A program made the position numbers and the translations under genes. A stretch of 8,053 nt of DNA, taken from DATARH01 sp036273175 (GTDB lineage Bacteria; Pseudomonadota; Alphaproteobacteria; ATCC43930; CGMCC-115725). Below the pieces are notes generated by a model that saw only the letters and a program-made list of their open reading frames with translations, was not told where the DNA came from and made no database searches. Positions within the stretch are counted from its first letter, which is position 1. Every line of letters starts with the position of its first letter. Positions 1 to 5,430 of the stretch are shown here, in pieces. Location: the NCBI GenBank assembly GCA_036273175.1, contig DASUIE010000161.1, positions 1-8,053 on the forward strand. The letters are read 5' to 3'.

Positions 1-230
1 CTGTTCATCGCATAAAAATTCAAGAAATACTCACGGATGATTTCGCTCTTATAGCCCATGCACAGAACGAATCGGCGGAACCCGAAACTCGAATAGTACC
101 GCATGATGTGGACCAGAATCGGGTCCGGCCCGACTTGCACCATCGGCTTTGGCCGAAATTCAGTCATTTCCTTAAGTCGAGTGCCGAGGCCTCCGCACAG
201 AATAAAAACGGGAATCTCCTCAATCCTCAC
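1..230 (-). CDS. rfbF: Glucose-1-phosphate cytidylyltransferase, N-terminal fragment (cut by window edge)
   Basis: Makes CDP-glucose from CTP and glucose 1-phosphate in the cytoplasm, the entry to CDP-activated sugars for surface polysaccharide. Seen: 76 codons on the minus strand from a GTG. They contain the nucleotidyltransferase glycine loop GGLGTRL at residues 13-19, the FRPKPM lysine motif at 25-30 (K28), then HIMRYYSSFGF at 41-51 and CMGYKSEIIREYF at 57-69. This order and spacing match RfbF-type cytidylyltransferases better than glucose-1-phosphate thymidylyl- or uridylyltransferases, where the HIM...YS and GYKG..IKEYF pattern is not typical. The start is supported by a G-rich Shine-Dalgarno seven bases upstream; there is no in-frame ATG nearby. 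The family is about 255 residues, so roughly 70% lies outside the window. By hand count 114 of 230 bases are G or C (about 50%), well below the neighbours, which suggests separate ancestry. Another NDP-sugar pyrophosphorylase specificity cannot be excluded from the N-terminus alone. Confidence 0.9.
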   Translation of the reverse strand, partial: MRIEEIPVFILCGGLGTRLKEMTEFRPKPMVQVGPDPILVHIMRYYSSFGFRRFVLCMGYKSEIIREYFLNFYAMN

Positions 231-237
231 GTCGCGT

Positions 238-245
238 CCCCCCTC
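238..245 (-). promoter_or_regulatory. Ribosome binding site of the rfbF-type gene
   Basis: The minus strand reads GAGGGGGG followed by seven bases and then GTG at 230. This is a good Shine-Dalgarno at normal spacing and is the reason for choosing the GTG as start. Confidence 0.6.
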
Positions 246-290
246 AGGATATGCCCGCGCTGATGTCGCTAGCCTGCCTGGTTTGACCTC

Positions 291-319
291 TTGGCGACCG
301 GGTCCGCTGCCATTATACC
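291..319 (+). promoter_or_regulatory. Candidate promoter for the kpsT-type gene
   Basis: TTGGCG (291-296), a 17-base spacer, then TATACC (314-319). Each hexamer matches four of six consensus positions. Transcription would begin near 326, leaving about 24 bases before the ATG at 350. A 10-bp perfect palindrome, CCGTGCACGG (334-343), lies between this start point and the ATG and could be an operator. Sequence match only. Confidence 0.3.
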
Positions 320-340
320 GGAACATTCGGTAGCCGTGCA
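312..340 (-). promoter_or_regulatory. Candidate promoter for the rfbF-type gene
   Basis: The minus strand has a perfect TATAAT (plus-strand 312-317) with TGCACG 17 bases upstream (335-340). The -35 matches TTGACA at only three positions. It would give a leader of about 75 bases. It uses the same AT-rich core as the candidate promoter on the opposite strand, so either one or both may be real. Alphaproteobacterial housekeeping promoters often have a weak -10, so this is tentative. Confidence 0.28.
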
Positions 341-349
341 CGGGCCACA

Positions 350-1003
350 ATGATTAAGGTCACCGGGGTTTGCAAGGACTACCATTCCGAGACTCGCGGC
401 CGTTGGCGGCGCGTGCTGAATGACATTTCGCTCACGGTGATGCCGGGCGAGAAGATCGCGCTGCTGGGCCGCAACGGCGCGGGAAAATCGACCCTGATTC
501 GGCTGATTTCCGGGATCGAGCTGCCGACCGCGGGGACCATCGAGCGGACGATGTCGGTCTCCTGGCCCGTCGGTCTCGAAGGCGGCGTCGGCGGCAGCAT
601 GACCGGCAACGACAACATCCGCTTCATCTCGCGCATCTATAACAAGCCGTTTCAGGAGGTGCGCGACTTCGTCGAGGATTTCGCCGAGCTCGGGCGGTTC
701 CTCTCCGAGCCGGTGAGAACCTATTCCACCGGCATGCGCGGGCGGCTCAATTTCGCGCTCTCCTTCGCGGTCGATTTCGATTGCTACCTGATCGACGAGG
801 TCATCGCCGCCGGCGACGCTCGTTTCCAGGAGCGCTCGCGGTACGAGGTTTTCGAGCGGCGCGCCGACCGCAGCATGATCCTCGCCTCGCACATCCCCGA
901 GATCGTCAAGCAATACTGCTCCAAGGCGCTGATCATCCACCACGGCCGCGCCAAGATGTTCGAAGACCTCGATCTCGCCGCCGAGATCTATCACGCGCTA
1001 TAG
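350..1003 (+). CDS. kpsT: Capsular polysaccharide ABC exporter, ATP-binding subunit (KpsT type)
   Basis: Cytoplasmic ATPase that pairs with a six-helix KpsM permease to push a finished, lipid-linked polysaccharide across the inner membrane. Seen in the 217 residues: Walker A GRNGAGKST at 40-48, the family-specific SWPVGLEGG at 71-79, a degenerate signature YSTGMRGRL at 125-133 in place of LSGGQ, Walker B CYLIDE at 145-150, then AAGDARF at 153-159 and the switch histidine H181. Length and all these landmarks match E. coli KpsT (219 residues). There is no C-terminal glycan-binding extension as in O-antigen Wzt proteins, so it belongs with group 2 capsule-type exporters. The ATG gives the usual MIKV start and no alternative start lies upstream, but no convincing Shine-Dalgarno is seen. 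No KpsM gene adjoins it: upstream is a divergent gene, and downstream its last 13 bases overlap the end of a convergent gene. The partner permease must be encoded elsewhere. Confidence 0.95.
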   Translation: MIKVTGVCKDYHSETRGRWRRVLNDISLTVMPGEKIALLGRNGAGKSTLIRLISGIELPTAGTIERTMSVSWPVGLEGGVGGSMTGNDNIRFISRIYNKPFQEVRDFVEDFAELGRFLSEPVRTYSTGMRGRLNFALSFAVDFDCYLIDEVIAAGDARFQERSRYEVFERRADRSMILASHIPEIVKQYCSKALIIHHGRAKMFEDLDLAAEIYHAL

Positions 1004-1398
1004 GGTCTCCGGCTCCACCATCGGCGTAAACGCGATTTTCGCGGCGTTACGGGAGCGTCCTCCTCCGCGCGCCGGGCGATTCGGAAGAGCTCGGCGGCGA
1101 CCGCGTCGCGCTGATCGCGATATTTCCTCGCGGCCTGCGCTTCCCGCTCGCTGGCGTCCGCCGCCCGCGCGCGGAGATCGTCGAGCGCGGCCTGGACGGC
1201 GTCGACGATCTCGCTCAGCTCGGCGATCGCCTCCTGGGCGCGGGCGAGGTCGCGTTCCCGCGCCGCCAGCGCGCTTTGGGCGGCGCTCAGGGCCGCGGCC
1301 AGCTCGTCGCCGCGCCACAGCGCCTCGATCAGGGCCGTCTCGCTTCCCGCGAGGTTCGGGCCCGGCGCCGCGCCGGGCTTTTTCGTGCGGCTACGCAT
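991..1398 (-). CDS. Alanine-rich coiled-coil protein of unknown function, last gene of the glycosyltransferase unit
   Basis: Family not recognised. The 135 residues form three parts: a basic, proline-containing N-terminus (1-16), a nearly uninterrupted helical stretch (about 18-115) rich in Ala, Glu, Arg and Leu with heptad-like spacing of Leu/Ile/Val/Ala, and a strongly basic tail with adjacent tryptophans (RKSRLRRWWSRRPYSA, 120-135). There is no signal peptide or membrane segment, so it is probably cytoplasmic. The tail could bind a membrane surface or an acidic partner (inference). The ATG at 1398 overlaps the stop of the upstream glycosyltransferase by 8 bp (ATGCGTAG), which implies translational coupling and is why this start was chosen over a possible GTG at 1452. 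No clear Shine-Dalgarno is present, as expected for reinitiation. The 3' end overlaps the convergent kpsT-type gene by 13 bp. High G+C makes spurious frames common, so coding status rests on the overlap and the coherent coiled coil. Confidence 0.62.
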   Translation of the reverse strand: MRSRTKKPGAAPGPNLAGSETALIEALWRGDELAAALSAAQSALAARERDLARAQEAIAELSEIVDAVQAALDDLRARAADASEREAQAARKYRDQRDAVAAELFRIARRAEEDAPVTPRKSRLRRWWSRRPYSA

Positions 1399-4237
1399 CC
1401 GCGCTCGCGCCCCGTCCCAGCGCCAGCATCCGGCGGCAGACCGCGTAGACATCGGACGGCCTCAATTCCGTGAGGCAAGCGAGCCCGCGAGAACAGTCGC
1501 CGGGCCGCGTCAGATAGCAGGGCGAGCATTCGACCCGCCGCCTCACCGCGACGGCGCCGGGACCCGCCGGCGCCTCTTCACGCCCATCCACCCCGGAGTG
1601 AACCGCGACGGTCGCCGTGCCCACCGCCGCCGCCATATGCGCGGGACCGCTGTCGTTGCCGACAAACAGGGCGCAACGGCCGAGAAAATCCGGCAGTTCG
1701 GCGAGAGCGATACGGCCGACCGCAACGGCGATCCGATCGCGGTTGCGCGCCTCGGCGAGCACGCGGCCGGCGGCCGTCTCGTCTCCCGGGCCGCCGATCA
1801 AGACGACGTTGACGCTCTCCTCCTCGATCAGCAAGTCGATCAGCCGGGCAAAATGCCGTTCCGGCCAGCGCCGCATCTCGTCGTCGGCCGCCGGATGGAC
1901 GCACACGACAGGCCGCTCGAACAGAGCGTCGAGCCCAGGAGCCGGCGTCCCGACCGGATGTGCAGCGAGTTGCCGCGTCGCGCCCTCGCGCTCGCCCGCC
2001 GCGGCGATCGCGTCGACGAGGGTGACCAGCGCGTCGCCGAATGAGTGGCGCTTGGCGATCTGCCGGATATCCCCCTCCCACTCCAGCGCGACGTCGAGCC
2101 AGGGAAACTGCCCGCGATGGTCGTATCCCGCCGTGTATCGCGCGCCGGCTAGCGGGAGCAGATGGCGCGTGTCGGGCTGCCGGCGCAAATCGACGGCCAG
2201 ATCGTATCCTCTTCCGGCCAGGGATCGGCCCAGTGCGCGCAGTTCGGCCGGTCCCACCTCGCGCGGCGGCTTTGATGGGTCGGCGTCGTACAGCGAGAAA
2301 TGAATCGCGTCCTCGATTTCAGGAACTCGCGCCCAGAGCGGGTCTGTCCACGGGCCGGCCAGCACATCGATCGTCGCCTGCGGGAAATGGCGCTTGAGCC
2401 GCCGGATCGCCGGGATCGCGCCAATGCAGTCGCCGATCCGGTCGAGCTTGACGACGAGGATGCGGCGGATGCCGCCGGGGTCGAAGAGCGGCCGGGCGAC
2501 GCAGATGGTCTCGGCGAATTCGCGGTCGGGGATGAAATCGTCGACATCCCTCGCCAGGCCGGGGTGGTGGTAGGTGTCGCCCCGTGCGAAGACATCGCCC
2601 CATTCGCGGGCGAAGACATCGGCGTCGAAATGATCCGAGGTCCTCGTGCGCGTCGCCTGCTCGTGGTGGATCAGCGTCGCCTCCGGGGCATAAACGCACA
2701 GGCGCCCGGCGCGGCGGACCTTGAGGCAGTAATCGAGGTCGTTATTGGTGACGTCGTGCGCCTCATTGAACCCGCCGAGCTCGTCGAACAGATCGCGCCG
2801 GGTCATCAGGCAGGCGCCGGTCAGGCCGGTGACATTGCGCTGAGCCCGCGCCAGGCCGAAATAGCCCGGGTCGTCGCGATCCTTATGACGGAAAGCGTGC
2901 CGCGCGGCCCACGGGCCGGCGAGGAACATCCCGGCGTGCTGAACCGTGCCGTCCGGGTAAAGTAGGCGCGCACCGACCGCCCCGACCTCGGGCCGTTGCG
3001 CCTGAGCGGCCAGAACCGTCAGCCAGCCGGGCTCGATTGCCTCCATGTCGTCGTTGAGGAACAACAGGTATTCGCCGGTGGCCTCGCGAGCCGCGCGGTT
3101 GTTGTAGCGCGACCAGTTGAACGGGGGCTCGGCCGCAACGACGGTATCGGCATTCTCCCTCAGCCATCCTTTCGCGGCTGGGTCCGCGGCAGGGATGTCA
3201 TCGACGCAGACGATTTCGAAATCGGGGTAATCGGTCAGCCGGCGCAGCGTTTCGATGCAGGTGCGGATGAGCCCGCGAGCCGCACAGGTCGGAATGATTA
3301 TCGAAACCCGGGAGCGCCGAACCAGGTGGCGCCTCACGCGATGAAACCCGGGCCGAAAGCCGGGCTCGACATCGGCGGCAATCCCGCGCCGGGCGAGAGC
3401 CCGCGACAGCGCGGCCGTCTCGACCGCGTTCCGGTCGAGCCCGTCGCCCGAGCGGCGGTACAGTGTTTCCGGAACGTGCCGGATCGATCCGGCCGCTTCG
3501 CTGCAGCGCAGGACGAGATCGTATTCGCCCTGGCGCAGCCAGTCGCGCAACAGGCCGCCGGCGCGGGCGAAGACCTCCGGCGCCGCGCACCACAGCCGTC
3601 CGATGTAATTGGTCGACAGCAGCAGATCGGGCGACCATTGCGGCTTGTGAAACGGTTCGACCGAGCCGGTCGCCGGGTTGGCCCGTTCCTCGTCGCAATA
3701 GAACAGCGCGGCACCGCGGTCGAGCCCGGTGGCGAGGGCCAGTTCGGCCAGCGCATCGTTGCGCAGCTGATCGCCGGCGCCGACGATCGCGATAAAGGAC
3801 GGGCCGTTGGGTGTCTCCCGGATCAGCTCGGCGAAGCTCATCGTCGGCCGCGGGGCGACCAGCTCCACCCGGTCGGCCAACCCGTCGAACCCGTCTAGCA
3901 GACGCCCCCGCAAATCGCCGGTCGCGCCGGACCGGGCTAAGGCGCGGTCGCGGAGCACGCGCGCATCGTCGTGCCCGTCGCGCAATCGCTCGATCAAGGC
4001 GTCGAAATGGACGTCCCGGCGTCGGGTCACGAGGATAAGCCGCCATCCGGCGAAGCTTTGCCGGGCGAGCGAGGACAATGTCACGCGGCAGCGCGCCACC
4101 ATCTCGTCGCTGTCATCGGCCCGCATGACCAGATGGAACACCGGCTCCCAACCGAGGCCCTTCAGCGTGGCGTCGACGAGGTCGATCTCGGATTGCCGCA
4201 GCCGCCGGGTGAATGCGGGCGGCTCGATGCCGATCAC
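1391..4237 (-). CDS. Tri-domain glycosyltransferase: GT2-like + GT2 + GT9 (heptosyltransferase family)
   Basis: A 948-residue fusion predicted to add more than one sugar to a surface glycan. Domain 1 (about 30-300) resembles the first half of tandem rhamnosyltransferase-like GT2 proteins: FYCDEER at 179-185 and KPQWSPDLLLSTNYIG at 198-213. Its nucleotide-sugar motif is degenerate (VGAGD at 152-156 where LDHDD is usual). Domain 2 (about 310-535) is a canonical GT2: VSIIIPT at 311-317, VDD at 345-347, the metal-binding LNDDM at 394-398, GAVGARLLYPDGTVQHAG at 419-436, and NNDLDYCLKV at 498-507. Domain 3 (about 591-940) is GT9: ILVVKLDRIGD at 593-603 (D603 at the position of the WaaC catalytic Asp), HPAADDEMRRWPERHF at 781-796, VVLIGGPGDE at 811-820, FVGNDSGPAHMAAAVGT at 858-874, and a late cysteine cluster C904/C907/C915/C921. 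It is cytoplasmic, with no membrane segment. The GTG start overlaps the upstream stop as GTGA and has a GGAGG four bases ahead; the open frame upstream is out of register with the neighbour and is not coding. Acceptor and donors are unknown; GT9 proteins outside LPS core need not use heptose. Confidence 0.93.
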   Translation of the reverse strand: MIGIEPPAFTRRLRQSEIDLVDATLKGLGWEPVFHLVMRADDSDEMVARCRVTLSSLARQSFAGWRLILVTRRRDVHFDALIERLRDGHDDARVLRDRALARSGATGDLRGRLLDGFDGLADRVELVAPRPTMSFAELIRETPNGPSFIAIVGAGDQLRNDALAELALATGLDRGAALFYCDEERANPATGSVEPFHKPQWSPDLLLSTNYIGRLWCAAPEVFARAGGLLRDWLRQGEYDLVLRCSEAAGSIRHVPETLYRRSGDGLDRNAVETAALSRALARRGIAADVEPGFRPGFHRVRRHLVRRSRVSIIIPTCAARGLIRTCIETLRRLTDYPDFEIVCVDDIPAADPAAKGWLRENADTVVAAEPPFNWSRYNNRAAREATGEYLLFLNDDMEAIEPGWLTVLAAQAQRPEVGAVGARLLYPDGTVQHAGMFLAGPWAARHAFRHKDRDDPGYFGLARAQRNVTGLTGACLMTRRDLFDELGGFNEAHDVTNNDLDYCLKVRRAGRLCVYAPEATLIHHEQATRTRTSDHFDADVFAREWGDVFARGDTYHHPGLARDVDDFIPDREFAETICVARPLFDPGGIRRILVVKLDRIGDCIGAIPAIRRLKRHFPQATIDVLAGPWTDPLWARVPEIEDAIHFSLYDADPSKPPREVGPAELRALGRSLAGRGYDLAVDLRRQPDTRHLLPLAGARYTAGYDHRGQFPWLDVALEWEGDIRQIAKRHSFGDALVTLVDAIAAAGEREGATRQLAAHPVGTPAPGLDALFERPVVCVHPAADDEMRRWPERHFARLIDLLIEEESVNVVLIGGPGDETAAGRVLAEARNRDRIAVAVGRIALAELPDFLGRCALFVGNDSGPAHMAAAVGTATVAVHSGVDGREEAPAGPGAVAVRRRVECSPCYLTRPGDCSRGLACLTELRPSDVYAVCRRMLALGRGASADA

Positions 4238-4641
4238 GCAGCCTCCACGGGGCGATAAGCATAGTGCAGCCGGATCGCGTCGAGCTTCAGCCGCTCGAGC
4301 GAGCGCGTCTTGATCCCGCGGATCTCGAACCGGGCAACCGCCCGCCGGAGCACGAGGCAGACGGGGGCCGCGAAATCGTCGACCGTGATCTGCTTGATCC
4401 GCATCCTGCCGGAATCGTGGATGAACTCGACGCAAAACTGGCCCGCGACCTCGCCGAGGAATTCTACCACGCAAACCCCGGGATCGAGGTCGAGATAGGG
4501 TCCCCAGAACAGAAACGAGCCGGCAATCTTGTCGAAGCACTCGGCCGTATACTCGTAGGTGCCGGCATAGCGCGTCGCCGGGGCGTGGCCGGCCGGGTAA
4601 GTGAGCCGCGCCGGGTCGATCGTCAGGTCTGGCTCGTTCAC
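4234..4641 (-). CDS. Small beta-rich protein, first gene of the glycosyltransferase unit; function unknown
   Basis: No characterised family recognised. The 135 residues have alternating hydrophobic patterning of beta strands and little helix. Landmarks are GTYEYTAECFDKIAG at 27-41, a compact SFLFWGPYLDLDPG at 42-55, then strand pairs CVVEFLGEVAG (57-67), FCVEFIHDSG (69-78), RFEIRGI (104-110) and KLDAIRLHYA (119-128). A 'GPY..L.PG.Y.V.F.G' core followed by a '..FEIR.' strand near the end is a pattern I associate with accessory beta-sandwich modules attached to glycosyltransferases in polysaccharide loci; here it would be free-standing (inference). No signal peptide, so probably cytoplasmic. 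Cysteines at 35, 57, 70 and 95. The GTG start is the only start codon before the frame enters the intergenic region; only a weak AGG lies upstream. Its stop overlaps the glycosyltransferase start by 4 bp, so the two are very likely made together and may interact. Confidence 0.75.
   Translation of the reverse strand: MNEPDLTIDPARLTYPAGHAPATRYAGTYEYTAECFDKIAGSFLFWGPYLDLDPGVCVVEFLGEVAGQFCVEFIHDSGRMRIKQITVDDFAAPVCLVLRRAVARFEIRGIKTRSLERLKLDAIRLHYAYRPVEAA
4242..4246 (-). promoter_or_regulatory. Ribosome binding site of the fused glycosyltransferase
   Basis: The minus strand has GGAGG four bases before the GTG at 4237, inside the last codons of the preceding gene. It fixes the start of the glycosyltransferase and makes the 4-bp GTGA overlap credible. 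Confidence 0.65.
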
Positions 4642-4669
4642 GCGTCGCCTGTAAACGGTGCTCGAAAGA

Positions 4670-4699
4670 AATTTAGCCGACCGCAGCTCCCTGCCGCAA
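4670..4699 (-). promoter_or_regulatory. Candidate promoter for the three-gene glycosyltransferase unit
   Basis: The minus strand reads TTGCGG (4694-4699), an 18-base spacer, then TAAATT (4670-4675). The AT-rich -10 stands out in an otherwise GC-rich gap. Transcription would start near 4663, about 22 bases before the GTG at 4641. The hexamers match consensus at three and four positions, so it is tentative. Confidence 0.27.
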
Positions 4700-4710
4700 T
4701 CGGCGGGGAC

Positions 4711-4739
4711 TTGGCCGGCCGTGGCGGATCGCCGATAAT
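4711..4739 (+). promoter_or_regulatory. Candidate promoter for gmhA, possibly leaderless
   Basis: TTGGCC (4711-4716), exactly 17 bases, then GATAAT (4734-4739): four and five matches to consensus. The predicted transcription start, about seven bases past the -10, falls on the A of the second in-frame ATG (4747), which would give a leaderless message. The first ATG (4738) overlaps the -10 itself and could not then be used. Confidence 0.33.
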
Positions 4740-5373
4740 GGATGCGATGGCGGCCGATGCAATCAAGGCGATCAACGAGTACCTCGCGCGGTCGCGCGAC
4801 GTGCTGCAGGCCGCGATCGACGACGAGGGCTGCGGGCGGGCGATAGAGGGAGCGGTAGAGCGGATCGTCGCGTCCCTCTCCCGCGGCGGCAAGGTGCTGC
4901 TCGTCGGCAATGGCGGCAGCGCCGGCGACGCACAGCACATCGCCGGCGAATTTTTGTGCCGCCTCAATTACGACCGCGCCCCGATAGCCGCGGTCGCGCT
5001 GACGACCGACAGCTCGGTGCTGACCTCGATCGGCAACGATTATGGCTACGAGCACGTGTTTTCGCGCCAGGTGCTGGGCTTGGGGCGGGAGGGCGACGTG
5101 CTCGTCGCGATCTCCACCTCCGGGCGATCGCCGAATGTGTTGCGGGCGATAGAGGCGGCGCGCGAGAAGGGGATGGCGGTGATCGGGTTCACCGGCCGCG
5201 GCGGCGGCGACATGGCCGCGCTGTGCGATTTGTGCCTGCGCGCGCCCTCCGACTCGACCGCGTTGATCCAGCAGCTTCACATCGCCGCCGCGCATATCGT
5301 CTGCGGAATGGTGGAAGAGCGGCTGTTTCCGCGCGCAGGCCGGCCCGAGCGGCTGTCCGACGCGGCGGGATGA
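4738..5373 (+). CDS. gmhA: Phosphoheptose isomerase (D-sedoheptulose 7-phosphate isomerase)
   Basis: Converts sedoheptulose 7-phosphate to D-glycero-D-manno-heptose 7-phosphate in the cytoplasm, the first step towards nucleotide-activated heptose. The 211 residues are one SIS domain. Seen: phosphosugar loop LVGNGGSAGDAQHIAGEF at 55-72, TDSSVLTSIGNDYGYEHVFSR at 90-110 (family block), EGDVLVAISTSGRSPNV at 118-134, and the C-terminal QQLHIAAAHIVC at 178-189. E71 and H181 align with the E. coli catalytic residues Glu65 and His180, so it looks active. The length is close to E. coli GmhA (192) with a slightly longer N-terminus. The start is uncertain: ATG 4738 is given, but ATG 4747 (208 residues) fits a leaderless promoter better, and neither has a convincing Shine-Dalgarno. 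It stands 96 bp from the divergent minus-strand unit that carries the GT9 domain, and 57 bp ahead of the MFS gene on the same strand. The later heptose enzymes (gmhB, hldE/hddA) are not in the window. Confidence 0.95.
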   Translation: MDAMAADAIKAINEYLARSRDVLQAAIDDEGCGRAIEGAVERIVASLSRGGKVLLVGNGGSAGDAQHIAGEFLCRLNYDRAPIAAVALTTDSSVLTSIGNDYGYEHVFSRQVLGLGREGDVLVAISTSGRSPNVLRAIEAAREKGMAVIGFTGRGGGDMAALCDLCLRAPSDSTALIQQLHIAAAHIVCGMVEERLFPRAGRPERLSDAAG

Positions 5374-5430
5374 TCCGCCGGCGGCGCTGACGTTTGGTGT
5401 CTCCCGCCGCGCCGGTTGTTTACGGGGGTG

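Noticed and set aside
269..994. Minus-strand frame of 241 codons opposite the kpsT gene
   Set aside because: No recognisable domain, and fully overlapped by a gene with all ABC ATPase motifs on the other strand.
1399..1452. Longer start for the coiled-coil gene at GTG 1452
   Set aside because: It would overlap the glycosyltransferase by over 60 bp and adds a Cys/Trp/Arg-rich segment with no link to the coiled coil. ATG 1398 gives a compact 8-bp coupling overlap.
4238..4540. In-frame extension of the glycosyltransferase by 101 residues upstream of the GTG
   Set aside because: The extension is Arg/Pro-rich without pattern and runs across the beta-rich gene in another frame. The GGAGG before GTG 4237 and the GTGA overlap mark the real start.
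5374..5430. GC-rich palindrome CCGCCGGCGG just after gmhA as a possible terminator
   Set aside because: It is short, has no loop worth the name and no T run. Chance palindromes are expected at this base composition.
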